From the NCBI RefSeq assembly GCF_005311025.1, contig NZ_CP031747.1, forward strand, positions 992,001 to 1,056,000: a DNA stretch of 64,000 bases, written 5' to 3'. The translations under genes were made by a program, and so were the position numbers. A model generated the notes under the pieces. That model did no database searches. It had not been told where the DNA came from and saw only the letters and a program-made list of their open reading frames with translations. This document shows, piece after piece, positions 26,780 through 36,015 of this stretch (its first letter is position 1; each line of letters begins with the position of its first letter). Source of the DNA: Alcaligenes faecalis. Its GTDB lineage: Bacteria > Pseudomonadota > Gammaproteobacteria > Burkholderiales > Burkholderiaceae_B.

Positions 26780-29404
26780 ATGCAGATTGGGCAGTTTGTT
26801 TTTGGGTTGGCAGGCCTGCTGGGGCTGGTTGCCTTTATGCCGCCTTTGGCTGGACGCTTGCGACTGCCGTACTCCGTACTTCTGGCCTTGATCGGCTTTG
26901 CGCTGGGCATTTTGCTACACCTGCATGCCTGGGCGCCCAAGATGGTGTCCGACTTCCTGGATACCTTGCAGGCCTTTGACATCTCCTCCGAGACCTTTCT
27001 CTACGCTTTCCTGCCCATCCTGCTGTTCGAGACTTCGCTGGCCATGAACTTGCGCCGCCTGCTCGACGATATCGGCGCCATCTTGATGATGGCCATCGTG
27101 GCCGTAGTGGTCTGTACCTTTGCCGTTGGCTACGCCTTGAACGCGGCTTCGTCTTATGGTCTGGTGGTCTGTTTGATGTTGGGCGCGATTGTGGCCACGA
27201 CAGACCCTGTGGCCGTGGTGGGCATTTTCCGTGAAGTGGGCGCACCCAAACGCTTGTCTACCTTGGTGGAAGGCGAGGCTCTGTTTAACGATGCGGCTTC
27301 CATTGCCTTGTACTCCGTGCTGTTGGCAGTCTTGACGGGGGGTGGGGAATTAAGTGGCAGCAAGGTGTTGGGCAGCTTCCTGTTCAGTTTTCTGGGCGGT
27401 GGTGTCGCGGGTTTCTTGATGGGGCGTCTGGCCAGCGGCCTGTTTGTGCTCTTGCGCGGTTGGCCGGCTGCTGAAGTCACGCTGACCATTGCCTTGGCGT
27501 ACCTGGCCTTTTTTGTGTCCGAGCACTATCTGGGCGTATCCGGTGTGGTCGCCACGGTCATTTCCGGCCTGGTGGTGGGCTCGACAGGCCGCACCCGCAT
27601 GTCGCCTGCGACCTTCGAGCTTTTGAGCAGCTCCTGGACTCAGATGGGTTTTCTGGCCAACTCCCTGATCTTCTTGTTTGCCGCCATGCTGATTCCACGC
27701 CTGATGGCTGAAATCACCTGGATGCAGATCGGCCTGGTGGCCTTGCTGTTTGTGGTGACCTTGCTGGCACGGGCCGTTATGGTGTTTGCCGTTCTGCCCT
27801 TGCTGGGGCGCACCCGCTTTGGCACCCGAGTCAGTCGCCCCTATCGGGTGGTGATTCTGTGGGGCGGCCTGCGTGGCGCTGTTTCCCTGGCACTGGCCCT
27901 GGCGGTTACGGAACAGCACGCCATTCCGCATGATGTGCGCCAGTTCATTGGTGTGGCCACCACGGGCTTTGTGTTGCTGACCCTGTTTGTGAACGGGATC
28001 AGTTTACGCCCCTTGATTCGTCGTTTAGGTCTGAATCAGCTGACCCCGCTGGAGCGCCACTTGCGTGATCAGGCGGTGAGCCTGGCCTTGGAAGAGCTGC
28101 GCGACAAGACCGAAGAACTGGGGCGGCAAGAGCAGATCAAGCCACAGGTCATCGAACGCCTGTGTACGGTGTTCGATGCCAGTCAGGCCGGTGTGGCATC
28201 CGGCCAGATCCAAAGCCTGACCGAAGCACAGAAAGTAAAAATGGGGATGGCGATTCTGTCGGCCCGCGAGGTGGAGCTGTTTTACGAGCTGCTGAAATCG
28301 CAGATTGTGGATTGGAAAACCGCCGAGTCCTTGTTGAGCCGCGCCGAACGCATGAACGATACGGTGCGTCTGGCTGGTTTGGCCGGTTTCGAGGCCGCCA
28401 TTGCCAATGATCTGCGTTACTCCCGAGGTTTCCGGTCTGCTTTGCGCTTGCACTATTTGTTTGGCCTGCAAGGCTGGCTGGTGCGGGAACTGGACAAGCG
28501 TTTCTCGAACCTGATCGCCAAACGGTCTGTGGCCCAGCGTTTGATACGTTTTGCCGAAACCGAGCTGGCTCCTTTACTGGGACAACAGGCTACGGGCACG
28601 ATTGTGCAGGCTCACAAGTTGCGTCTGTCTCAACTGGAAGATGCCTTGCACTCGCTGACACTGCAATACCCGGTGTTCGCGCAGTGGCTGCAAGAGTCCT
28701 ATTTGGCGCGCGTCGCCGCTTCGCAAGAACGCGCCCACTACCGCACCATGTTGTCCCACTCTCTGATTACCAGCGAGATGTACGCTGATCTGGTCAAGCA
28801 GATCACACAACGCTGGCGTTATCTGGACGAGCGTCCCACGCTGGACATGACCATGAGTGCCATGGAACTGATTGCCCAGGTGCCCATGTTCGATGGCATT
28901 TCCGAGCAAGCCAAGAAAGAGCTGGCGCGACGTTTACGCCCACGTCTGGCGCTGCCAGACCAGAAAATTCATCTGCGTTATGGTGGCATGCGTGTCATGT
29001 TCTTTGTGGCGTCCGGGGCGTTGGAACTGACTTTGCCTGATGGTAGCCTGGTGGAACTGGGGACAGGGCAAACGATTGGTGAAGTCAATGTCGTGGAACA
29101 TAGCGACCACGTTGGTGAAGTGCGCTCCCTGGGCTATAGCCGCTTGCTGATGCTGACTGAGCGTGATTTCGATACCTTGCGTGGCAAAGATCCCAGCTTC
29201 AGTGAAAAGATTGAAGCCGTTGTGCGCCAACGCCAGCGCGCGTATCAAGTGTGGCAGGAGTTCGAGTCCGGCCAACGCCAACATGAGGAACTGCCACCGC
29301 TGTTTGGTTTGGCTCATGCCTTGAGCGAGGCAGAAAGTTTTGTAGGCCCGCCTTTACCCCCGGACTGGGTACGACAGGCGCAGCCCACCGAGGGACAGGC
29401 ATAA
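26780..29404 (+). CDS. CPA1-type cation:proton antiporter with C-terminal cNMP-binding-like domain
   Basis: An 874-residue membrane protein. The first 420 residues form an NhaP-like transporter with about twelve helices and the conserved 'FNDAASIALYSVLLAV' (Asn-Asp) and 'LWGGLRGAVSLALALAV' blocks. A long cytoplasmic helical region follows, then a cyclic-nucleotide-binding-like beta-roll at about residues 700-810 ('FVASGALELTLPDGSLVELG', 'IGEVNVVEH'). The start at 26780 has AAGGA at a suitable distance. It should exchange Na+ or K+ for protons, with possible ligand gating. It is a single-gene unit ended by a bidirectional terminator. Confidence 0.87.
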   Translation: MQIGQFVFGLAGLLGLVAFMPPLAGRLRLPYSVLLALIGFALGILLHLHAWAPKMVSDFLDTLQAFDISSETFLYAFLPILLFETSLAMNLRRLLDDIGAILMMAIVAVVVCTFAVGYALNAASSYGLVVCLMLGAIVATTDPVAVVGIFREVGAPKRLSTLVEGEALFNDAASIALYSVLLAVLTGGGELSGSKVLGSFLFSFLGGGVAGFLMGRLASGLFVLLRGWPAAEVTLTIALAYLAFFVSEHYLGVSGVVATVISGLVVGSTGRTRMSPATFELLSSSWTQMGFLANSLIFLFAAMLIPRLMAEITWMQIGLVALLFVVTLLARAVMVFAVLPLLGRTRFGTRVSRPYRVVILWGGLRGAVSLALALAVTEQHAIPHDVRQFIGVATTGFVLLTLFVNGISLRPLIRRLGLNQLTPLERHLRDQAVSLALEELRDKTEELGRQEQIKPQVIERLCTVFDASQAGVASGQIQSLTEAQKVKMGMAILSAREVELFYELLKSQIVDWKTAESLLSRAERMNDTVRLAGLAGFEAAIANDLRYSRGFRSALRLHYLFGLQGWLVRELDKRFSNLIAKRSVAQRLIRFAETELAPLLGQQATGTIVQAHKLRLSQLEDALHSLTLQYPVFAQWLQESYLARVAASQERAHYRTMLSHSLITSEMYADLVKQITQRWRYLDERPTLDMTMSAMELIAQVPMFDGISEQAKKELARRLRPRLALPDQKIHLRYGGMRVMFFVASGALELTLPDGSLVELGTGQTIGEVNVVEHSDHVGEVRSLGYSRLLMLTERDFDTLRGKDPSFSEKIEAVVRQRQRAYQVWQEFESGQRQHEELPPLFGLAHALSEAESFVGPPLPPDWVRQAQPTEGQA

Positions 29405-29435
29405 AAAAAGCGAGCCGATCATGGCTCGCTTTTTT
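29404..29435. terminator. Bidirectional terminator between antiporter gene and ctaB
   Basis: AAAAAAGCGAGCC-GATCAT-GGCTCGCTTTTTT gives a perfect 13-bp stem with A and T runs on the two sides. It serves both the rightward antiporter gene and the leftward cta genes. Confidence 0.93.
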
Positions 29436-29446
29436 ATTGGGCGTGA

Positions 29447-30340
29447 TCAGATCAAGCGCACCCAGTGATCCAGCAGCAATGCCCCAAACAAGACCGCCAG
29501 ATAAATAATGGAAAAGCGGAACAGCTTGCGAGACAGTTCATCGCTGTAGTTGCGGTGCAGTTGGTGGGCGTATTGAATGAAACGTGCGCCCAGCAAGATG
29601 GCCGCGGCCAGGTACAACGGCCCGCTCATGCGGATGATGAAGGGCAGCAGGCTGGAAGCCATCAGGATGTAGCTGTAGAGCAGCACATGCAGCGTCGTAA
29701 AGGTCTTGCCGTGGGTGACGGGTAGCATGGGCAGGCCGGAGCGCTGGTAGTCGTGTTGACGGTAGAGCGCCAGGGCCCAGAAGTGCGGCGGCGTCCAGAT
29801 GAAGATGATCAGCACCAGCAGCCAGGCTTCAGCCGGTACGGCATTGGCAATGGCTGCCCAGCCCAGGGCAGGGGGCATGGCACCGGACAAACCGCCGATC
29901 ACGATGTTCTGTGGGGTCAGGGGCTTGAGAATCACGGTATAGATCACCGCATAACCAATGAAGGTGGCCAAGGTCAGCCACATGGTCAGCGGGTTCACCC
30001 AGTAATACAGCACCAGCATGCCCATGCCGCCCAACAAACCGGACATGGCCAGCACTTGCGGCGGGGTAATGGTGCCGCGTGCCGTACCGCGTCGAGCGGT
30101 GCGCAACATGCGGGCATCAATCTGGCTTTCGATCAGGCAGTTGATGGCAAAGGCGGCAGCCGCCAGCATCCATATGCCCAGCGTACCCGCGACCACGGTG
30201 CCCGGATCGGGCAGGCCGGGAGCAGCCAGAAACATGCCGATAACGGCACAGAAAACAGCCAACTGGGTGACTCTGGGTTTAGTCAGTACCAGATACTGGC
30301 GCAGGAGCGAGGCGGGAGCCAGGGTAGCGGTGTTTGTCAT
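29447..30340 (-). CDS. ctaB: Protoheme IX farnesyltransferase (heme O synthase)
   Basis: A 297-residue UbiA-superfamily inner-membrane enzyme that adds a farnesyl group to heme B to make heme O for the terminal oxidase. '[19 protein letters not shown]' and the aspartate-type motif region '[18 protein letters not shown]' identify it. '[20 protein letters not shown]' and '[20 protein letters not shown]' are typical. The start at 30340 follows AAGGAA and lies inside the end of ctaA, a 62-base overlap. It is the last gene of the cluster. Confidence 0.95.
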   Translation of the reverse strand: MTNTATLAPASLLRQYLVLTKPRVTQLAVFCAVIGMFLAAPGLPDPGTVVAGTLGIWMLAAAAFAINCLIESQIDARMLRTARRGTARGTITPPQVLAMSGLLGGMGMLVLYYWVNPLTMWLTLATFIGYAVIYTVILKPLTPQNIVIGGLSGAMPPALGWAAIANAVPAEAWLLVLIIFIWTPPHFWALALYRQHDYQRSGLPMLPVTHGKTFTTLHVLLYSYILMASSLLPFIIRMSGPLYLAAAILLGARFIQYAHQLHRNYSDELSRKLFRFSIIYLAVLFGALLLDHWVRLI

Positions 30341-31352
30341 ACTGTATTCCTTGGGGGACAGTCGACTTGCGGGAAAGCCGTACCAACAGGGTGACGCAGC
30401 ATAAAACGAGACCGGCAGCTCCCCCATTATGCAGGACGGCAATCAAAAGAGGCCATTGGAAAAAGATCGTGGTTAACCCCGTGATGAGCTGGGCCAGCAG
30501 CAGCAAAAGCACTAAAGTCGCGGGGCGACGCAAGATGGGGTCGGCGCGTAATTTCCACGCAACGGAACCCAGAAGCAGAAACACCAGAAAGGCCATATTG
30601 CGATGGACCCAATGGATGGCGGTCAGCGCGGCCTGGGAAATCATTTCACCGGAAGGCAGCTCGCCCAACGCGCGGAACAGCGAGAACCCGCCGTGCAGAT
30701 CCATCTCCGGTATCCATTGACCGTGGCATTGCGGGAAGTCCATGCAGGCCAGCGCCGCGTAGTTGGTGCTGACCCAGCCGCCCAGACCAATCTGAATCGT
30801 CAGCAGGATAAAGGCCCCGATCAGCCAGGGTCGCCAACGGCGGGTTACAGGTGAGACTGGCGGTCCTGGGTTTTCGCGCACGGCCAGCCAGGTCATCAAG
30901 GCCAGTACGCTCATGCCACCCAGCAAGTGAGTGGTGACAATAATGGGCATCAGCTTGTGAGTGACGGTCCAGGCACCAAAGGCCCCTTGCACGCACACAG
31001 CCAGTAAGGTGAAAGCCGCCAGCCTGGCCGAATGCCCCAGCGTATGGCGATGCCGCCATGCCATCCAGACAATGGCAATGATCAGCATGCCCAAAGCCGC
31101 GCCCACGTAGCGGTGGATCATTTCAATCCAGGCTTTGCCCCAGCTGACCGGGCCATAGGGCATGGCTTGATAGGCTTGTTCGATATGTGCCCCTGCACCC
31201 AGCGGCGTAAGCTTGCCATAGCAACCGGGCCAGTCCGGGCAACCCAGGCCCGAATCTGTCAGACGCACAAACGCGCCGAACATGATCAGGTCCAGGGTCA
31301 GGAACCAGGTCAGGTAAACCAGCTTGCGGTAGCGTTGGCGTATATCGGCCAT
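30279..31352 (-). CDS. ctaA: Heme A synthase (COX15/CtaA)
   Basis: A 357-residue inner-membrane protein with about eight helices that oxidises heme O to heme A. '[20 protein letters not shown]' (Cys pair), '[14 protein letters not shown]' and '[15 protein letters not shown]' carry the heme-ligand histidines expected in the family. Its end overlaps the ctaB start by 62 bases, in a different frame. The last 30 residues, which lie in the overlap, are not conserved-looking. Confidence 0.93.
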   Translation of the reverse strand: MADIRQRYRKLVYLTWFLTLDLIMFGAFVRLTDSGLGCPDWPGCYGKLTPLGAGAHIEQAYQAMPYGPVSWGKAWIEMIHRYVGAALGMLIIAIVWMAWRHRHTLGHSARLAAFTLLAVCVQGAFGAWTVTHKLMPIIVTTHLLGGMSVLALMTWLAVRENPGPPVSPVTRRWRPWLIGAFILLTIQIGLGGWVSTNYAALACMDFPQCHGQWIPEMDLHGGFSLFRALGELPSGEMISQAALTAIHWVHRNMAFLVFLLLGSVAWKLRADPILRRPATLVLLLLLAQLITGLTTIFFQWPLLIAVLHNGGAAGLVLCCVTLLVRLSRKSTVPQGIQYDKHRYPGSRLAPAPVSGTD

Positions 31353-31356
31353 GAGC

Positions 31357-31986
31357 TTATCCGATGCGTGAATTGTTCAGCAGTTTGCGAATGTCGGTGC
31401 GAACCTTGAGCGGGTCGGCATCGCCGGGGAACAGCATCATCAAATTGCCATTGGGGTCGATGATCCACATGCCATTTTTGACGGCTTGTTCGGGGGCCTT
31501 GCCAGCGGCTTCAGGGGTCAGGAATTCGGCCAGTTGGCGTGGGTCCGCACGCAGCATATGGGTGCCTTGATAGGCCTCCAGAATTTGTTCCGAAGGCTGG
31601 CCCTGGTCAGTCACAAACCAGACGCGTGTCAGGCGTTCCACGTTCTTGCCTTGGCTGGCGTGGGAGTTGCGCAGAATGAACAGCTTGCGCACGCAGCTTT
31701 CGGGGCAGGCGCTTTCATCGGCGCTGACCAGTACCCAGCGGCCCCGCAGCGATTGCAGATCAAAAGCTTCGCCTTGCAGATTGCGCAGGGGCAGTGCGGC
31801 AGGTTCAGGCACGCTGCGTTGAGGCTGAATCAATTGGCCGTAGGCATTGCTCTCGTCTGGCCGCAGTCCCAGTGATGGCATGTAGTAGGCAGCCAGTGCA
31901 AACAGTACCGGCGCCAGACTGATCGCCAGCAGCAGATACAGCGGAGTCATGGAACGCGGGCGGGTTGGGGGTTGAGTCGTGTCCAC
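31357..31986 (-). CDS. Membrane-anchored thioredoxin-fold protein, Sco-like (oxidase assembly)
   Basis: A 209-residue protein with one N-terminal membrane helix (about residues 15-35) and a periplasmic domain. The domain has a CxxxC pair in 'SADESACPESCVRKLFILRN', placed like the copper-binding motif of Sco proteins, and ends with 'MWIIDPNGNLMMLFPGDADP'. Proteins at this position in betaproteobacterial cta clusters are usually annotated as cytochrome oxidase transmembrane proteins. A role in copper or thiol delivery to subunit II is inferred. It is placed between SURF1 (1-base gap) and ctaA (4-base gap). Confidence 0.75.
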   Translation of the reverse strand: MDTTQPPTRPRSMTPLYLLLAISLAPVLFALAAYYMPSLGLRPDESNAYGQLIQPQRSVPEPAALPLRNLQGEAFDLQSLRGRWVLVSADESACPESCVRKLFILRNSHASQGKNVERLTRVWFVTDQGQPSEQILEAYQGTHMLRADPRQLAEFLTPEAAGKAPEQAVKNGMWIIDPNGNLMMLFPGDADPLKVRTDIRKLLNNSRIG

Positions 31987-31987
31987 G

Positions 31988-32770
31988 TCAGGTTTTCCTT
32001 GTAGGGGCAGAGTTGAGCCTGGAGCGTCGCAGCCATTTCCACGCTACACCGATCCAGGCACACAGGGCAATCAGGGCAAAACCGAACCATTGCAGTGCGT
32101 AGCCACGGTTCTTTTCAAAGTCGATATTCGGGTCGGGCCAATTGGTTTGCAACTCCGAAGCGGGAGCCGTCTGGGCCAGCACGCGCGGCAGCACAGGCAG
32201 GTCAATGCGGCTGCGCAGATCTTCCAGAGCCAGGTTCTGCACGACGGGGGGCGTGCCAGACGGGTCGGGCAAGTGTGCAGGCAAGGGGCTGCTGCCCAGC
32301 TCAAATAGACGCGGCACGCGTTCCATCAACTCGCCGGAAATGGTTTGGTGGCCGGATGGTGCAGCCGGAACACTAGGGGTTTGCCCCGGTACGCGAGCCA
32401 ACCAACCACGTAGTACGAGCAGGCTGGAGCCCGCCAAATCGCCCTCATCCAGCACAAAAGGGGTGGCAATCCAGTAGCCCGGCTTACCTTTGAAATTGCG
32501 ATTATCCAGGAGTACAGTTAACTCACTGCGCCAGGAGCCGTGCACCGAGACAGACTGCCACAAGGCACCTTTATCCAGGCTGGCCTGGGAATCAATATGA
32601 AGGGGAGCTTGCTGGCGGCCTTGTTCTATTTGTTGTGCCAGGCTTTGACGTTCCTGCGCGCGGCTCAGTTGCCAGCGCCCCAGGCTAATGAACAGCAGCA
32701 TCAGCAAACCCAGACAAACCAGGGCAAGCAGGGATCGAGTCGAAGAAGAACGAGGATTGTTGCTGGACAT
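31988..32770 (-). CDS. SURF1 family cytochrome oxidase assembly protein
   Basis: A 260-residue protein with two membrane segments, one near the N-terminus ('LLALVCLGLLMLLFISLGRW') and one near the C-terminus ('YALQWFGFALIALCAWIGV'), enclosing a periplasmic domain. This topology, with 'LGRWQLSRAQE' and 'NRGYALQWFGFA', is typical of SURF1, which assists heme A insertion into subunit I. The start at 32770 fits the hydrophobic N-terminus; the longer frame adds 42 charged residues antisense to the neighbouring gene. It probably heads its own transcription unit, because a terminator closes ctaE upstream. Confidence 0.9.
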   Translation of the reverse strand: MSSNNPRSSSTRSLLALVCLGLLMLLFISLGRWQLSRAQERQSLAQQIEQGRQQAPLHIDSQASLDKGALWQSVSVHGSWRSELTVLLDNRNFKGKPGYWIATPFVLDEGDLAGSSLLVLRGWLARVPGQTPSVPAAPSGHQTISGELMERVPRLFELGSSPLPAHLPDPSGTPPVVQNLALEDLRSRIDLPVLPRVLAQTAPASELQTNWPDPNIDFEKNRGYALQWFGFALIALCAWIGVAWKWLRRSRLNSAPTRKT

Positions 32771-32798
32771 CAATTCAACCTGAAGCGGGGGATACGTA

Positions 32799-33005
32799 AT
32801 GCGTGTGCTAGTCCTGATCGTGTTTCTGGGGATTATTGTTTCGCTGGGTTCGGCCCTGGTGTATTTGATGCGGGACCGAGGTAATTCCAATCGCATGGCC
32901 TATGCGCTGACCTGGCGAGTGGGCTTATCCGTGGCCCTGTTTCTGTTTGTGTTGCTGGCCCATCATCTGGGTTGGATTGAAAGCACTGGTGTGCCTTTGG
33001 CTTGA
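32799..33005 (+). CDS. DUF2909 twin-transmembrane protein
   Basis: A 68-residue protein with two membrane helices separated by a charged turn ('YLMRDRGNSNRMAYALTWRV'). It is the typical 'twin transmembrane' DUF2909 protein found within betaproteobacterial cta clusters, in opposite orientation to its neighbours. Its start is 29 bases from the SURF1 start, so the two share a divergent control region. Function is unknown; association with oxidase assembly is inferred from conserved position. Confidence 0.85.
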   Translation: MRVLVLIVFLGIIVSLGSALVYLMRDRGNSNRMAYALTWRVGLSVALFLFVLLAHHLGWIESTGVPLA

Positions 33006-33007
33006 AG

Positions 33008-33039
33008 GAAAAATCCAGGCCCGAAGACACGGGCCTGGA
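33008..33039 (-). terminator. Rho-independent terminator of ctaE
   Basis: Read on the minus strand, TCCAGGCCCG-loop-CGGGCCTGGA (10-bp stem, 6-base loop) is followed by TTTTT. It lies just after the ctaE stop, separating ctaCDE from SURF1-ctaAB. The same hairpin lies immediately after the DUF2909 stop. Confidence 0.88.
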
Positions 33040-33049
33040 GCATGAATCG

Positions 33050-33925
33050 CTAGAACCAGTACACGTACAGATACAAGCCCAGCCACACCACGTCCACAAA
33101 GTGCCAGTACCAGGCGGCACCTTCAAAACCAAAGTGGTGCTCGGCGGTAAAGTGGCCGCGCATCAGCCGTATCAGCATCACCGTCAGCATGGTGGCGCCG
33201 ATAATCACGTGAAAGCCGTGAAAGCCCGTCAACATATAGAACAAGGCCCCGTAAGCACCGGAAGTGAACTTCAGGTTCAGCTCGGCGTAGGCGTGCATGT
33301 ATTCGTAAGCCTGGCAGGCCACGAAGGCAAAGCCCAGCGCAACCGTCATGAACAGCCAGAAAATCGCGCTACTACGCTTGCTGGCTCGCAGCGCGTGGTG
33401 AGCAATGGTCAGGGTGACGCCCGAGGTCAGCAGCAAGGCCGTATTGATCGTAGGTAGCCACAGCGGGCCTACGGTCTGGAAAGGAGCAACAGTGCCCGCC
33501 GGGCCTTGATTCGGCCAGGTGCCGGTGAAGTCGGGCCAGAGCAGGGCGCGGTGATCCAGGTCGCTTAACAGCGGCGTGGCAATTTCACGGGTATACCAAA
33601 GCGCCCCGAAAAAGGCCGCAAAAAACATCACTTCGGAAAAGATGAACCAGGACATGCTCCAGCGATAGGAGATATCGACACGGGTGCTGTTCAGACCTGT
33701 TTCAGACTCGCGCACGGCATCGCTGAACCAGAAGAACAGCACCAGCAAGAAGCTGAGAATCCCGACCAGGAACACCCAGAAACCGCCCGGCCAGTTATTG
33801 ATCCAGGTCGCCGCACCCAACAGCGTCAGGCACAGGGAAAGGCTGGCGCGTACCGGGTGCCCCGATAAGCCGGGGACGTAGTAATACGGCGCCTTGGACG
33901 GGTGAGCCGTAGTCTCGACATGCAT
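33050..33925 (-). CDS. ctaE: Cytochrome c oxidase subunit III
   Basis: A 291-residue inner-membrane subunit of the aa3-type oxidase with seven helices. 'YYYVPGLSGHPVRASLSL' begins the protein. 'FIFSEVMFFAAFFGALWYTR' carries the conserved Glu. 'TGFHGFHVIIGATML' and 'GFEGAAWYWHFVDVVWLGLY' complete the family pattern. It contains no redox centre but stabilises subunit I. It lies 50 bases after the DUF2970 gene and is followed by a terminator. Confidence 0.96.
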   Translation of the reverse strand: MHVETTAHPSKAPYYYVPGLSGHPVRASLSLCLTLLGAATWINNWPGGFWVFLVGILSFLLVLFFWFSDAVRESETGLNSTRVDISYRWSMSWFIFSEVMFFAAFFGALWYTREIATPLLSDLDHRALLWPDFTGTWPNQGPAGTVAPFQTVGPLWLPTINTALLLTSGVTLTIAHHALRASKRSSAIFWLFMTVALGFAFVACQAYEYMHAYAELNLKFTSGAYGALFYMLTGFHGFHVIIGATMLTVMLIRLMRGHFTAEHHFGFEGAAWYWHFVDVVWLGLYLYVYWF

Positions 33926-33975
33926 AGTGTTCTCCTTCGGGTCATGTGCCCTGGGGCGCAGTATCCGGCCAGGGT

Positions 33976-34200
33976 TCAGCTGGCCTGACCAATGAACCAG
34001 CGGGCCACCATAATCAGGCCCACAACGAAAACAACCGTGGCGATCAAGGCGGCAATAATCAGATAGACCGGATTGATCTTGGCAATGTCCTGCTCATGGT
34101 CACGACCACGACGGACTCCAAAAAAACCCCAGGCAATGGCTTTCAATGTCTGGAAAAAACTGAGCTTGCGCCGTGTGAGGTCCCGAAAATCGTCATCCAT
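33976..34200 (-). CDS. DUF2970 domain-containing protein
   Basis: A 74-residue protein with a hydrophilic N-terminus ('DLTRRKLSFFQTLKAIAWGFFGVRRG' region) and one C-terminal membrane helix (about residues 43-66). Such DUF2970 proteins occur in cta clusters of betaproteobacteria, normally next to ctaG and ctaE. Function is unknown. Here it follows the 37-residue gene by one base, with no ctaG between. Confidence 0.8.
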   Translation of the reverse strand: MDDDFRDLTRRKLSFFQTLKAIAWGFFGVRRGRDHEQDIAKINPVYLIIAALIATVVFVVGLIMVARWFIGQAS

Positions 34201-34201
34201 A

Positions 34202-34315
34202 TCACTGTCCTAAAAATTGACTGCCTTTTAGAAAGGTCCAGGCCATGACGGCAATGACGAACACGGCCAGGAGCAATCCCAGACGGCGGTTGCGACGGCG
34301 TTGTTCGGGGGTCAT
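34202..34315 (-). CDS. Small cytochrome oxidase assembly protein (37 residues)
   Basis: A short gene on the minus strand encodes 37 residues: a basic N-terminus 'MTPEQRRRNRRLG' followed by a single membrane helix 'LLLAVFVIAVMAWTFLKG'. This matches in size and character the 'cytochrome oxidase small assembly protein' annotated downstream of ctaD in Bordetella-type clusters. It begins 17 bases after the ctaD stop and ends one base before the DUF2970 start. The tight packing supports it being real. The N-terminal helix pattern also resembles the start of CtaG proteins. Confidence 0.78.
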   Translation of the reverse strand: MTPEQRRRNRRLGLLLAVFVIAVMAWTFLKGSQFLGQ

Positions 34316-34332
34316 ACGGCGTTCCTCCAGTG

Positions 34333-35940
34333 TTACTTGACGACAGGGGGTACTTCAAAGGTGTGGTGCGGAGCGGGCGATGGAACAGTCCACTCCAGAC
34401 CTTCGGCACCTTCCCAGGGTTTGGCGCTGGCCACTTCGCCCTTGCCGCGTGCGGCCTGGATCACGATGTAGATCAGCAGCAGTTGCGACAGGCCGAACCA
34501 GAAGGCGCCAATGGTGGCAATCTGGTGGAAATCCGTGAACTGACCGGCGTAGTCCACATAACGACGTGGCATGCCCGCCAGACCCAGGAAGTGCATGGGG
34601 AAGAAGGTCACGTTGAACGAGATCATGGTGGACCAGAAGTGGACCTTGCCCAGGCGCTCGTTGTACATGCGACCGGTCCACTTGGGCAGCCAGTAGTAGG
34701 CACCGCCAAACAGGGCAAAGAGCGATCCGGCCACCAGCACATAGTGGAAGTGGGCCACCACGTAATAGGTGTCGTGTACCGCAATATCAATCGGGGCCAC
34801 GGCCAGGATCAGGCCGGTAAAGCCGCCAATCGTGAACACGAAGATAAAGCCGATGGAAAACAGCATGGGCGTTTCAAAGGACAGCGAACCGCGCCACATG
34901 GTGGCTACCCAGTTGAAGATCTTCACCCCGGTCGGAATGGAGATCAGCATGGTGGCATACATGAAATACAGCTGCCCGGTTACCGGCATCCCGGTGGAGA
35001 ACATGTGGTGGGCCCACACCAGGAAGGACAGAATCGCGATGGCGGCGGTGGCGTACACCATGGAGGCATAGCCAAACAAAGCTTTGCGCGAGAAGGCTGG
35101 CACGATGGCAGAGACAATGCCAAAGGCCGGCAAGATCATGATGTAGACCTCGGGGTGACCGAAGAACCAGAAGATGTGCTGGTACAGAACCGGGTCACCA
35201 CCACCGGCGGCGTTAAAGAAGTGTGTACCGAAGTGACGGTCCGTCAGCAGCATGGTCACGGCAGCGGCCAGCACGGGCATCACGGCAATCAGCAGATAAG
35301 CGGTAATCAGCCAGGTCCAGCAAAACAGCGGCATTTTCATCAGCGTCATGCCAGGCGCGCGCATGTTCAATACCGTCACCACAATATTGATGGCCCCCAT
35401 GATGGAGGACGCGCCCAGAATGTGGACCGCGAAAATCGTGAAGTCCATGCCTGGTCCCATTTGCAAGGACAGCGGGGCGTACATGGTCCAGCCACCGGCA
35501 GGCGCGCCGCCCGGCACAAAGAAGGACGCGGTAAACAGAATCGCGCCCACGGGCAGCAGCCAGAAGCTGAAGTTGTTCATGCGGGCAAAAGCCATGTCCG
35601 ATGCGCCAATTTGCAGCGGAATCATCCAGTTGGCAAAGCCCACAAAAGCCGGCATGATCGCGCCGAAAATCATGATCAGGCCGTGCATGGTGGTGAACTG
35701 GTTGAACAGCTCTGGCCGGAAAAACTGCAGGCCCGGCTGGAACAGTTCGGTACGCAGCAGCAAGGCCAGCACGCCGCCCTCCAGCAACATCACAAAGGAG
35801 AAGATCAGGTACATGGTCCCGATATCTTTGTGATTGGTGGCGAACAACCAGCGACGCCAGCCGCTAGGGGTGGCATGGGCATGATGGTGATCATCATGTC
35901 CGCTCGGGTTCGCTACATGGTCGACGGTGACGCTACTCAT
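34333..35940 (-). CDS. ctaD: Cytochrome c oxidase subunit I (aa3 type)
   Basis: A 535-residue catalytic subunit with twelve helices. Heme a ligands are His86 and His399. The binuclear centre has His397 as heme a3 ligand and CuB ligands His262, His311 and His312. 'GHPEVY' gives Glu264 and Tyr266, the A1-type D-channel/crosslink pattern, and 'SIPTGVK' gives the K-channel Thr and Lys. The N-terminus contains a His/Asp-rich stretch (residues 15-22), which could bind metal transiently. It lies 75 bases after ctaC and upstream of the small assembly gene. Confidence 0.98.
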   Translation of the reverse strand: MSSVTVDHVANPSGHDDHHHAHATPSGWRRWLFATNHKDIGTMYLIFSFVMLLEGGVLALLLRTELFQPGLQFFRPELFNQFTTMHGLIMIFGAIMPAFVGFANWMIPLQIGASDMAFARMNNFSFWLLPVGAILFTASFFVPGGAPAGGWTMYAPLSLQMGPGMDFTIFAVHILGASSIMGAINIVVTVLNMRAPGMTLMKMPLFCWTWLITAYLLIAVMPVLAAAVTMLLTDRHFGTHFFNAAGGGDPVLYQHIFWFFGHPEVYIMILPAFGIVSAIVPAFSRKALFGYASMVYATAAIAILSFLVWAHHMFSTGMPVTGQLYFMYATMLISIPTGVKIFNWVATMWRGSLSFETPMLFSIGFIFVFTIGGFTGLILAVAPIDIAVHDTYYVVAHFHYVLVAGSLFALFGGAYYWLPKWTGRMYNERLGKVHFWSTMISFNVTFFPMHFLGLAGMPRRYVDYAGQFTDFHQIATIGAFWFGLSQLLLIYIVIQAARGKGEVASAKPWEGAEGLEWTVPSPAPHHTFEVPPVVK

Positions 35941-36015
35941 GCTTGACTCCTTGCTGCACTCCCCCTGGCCGTAGTCAGGGATAGATTGATAGTGTGATAG
36001 GCGGCGCGCGCAAAA

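Noticed and set aside
34330-35946. 538-codon open frame antisense to ctaD
   Set aside because: It mirrors subunit I almost exactly, with a His/Gly/Gln-rich low-complexity product and no ribosome site.
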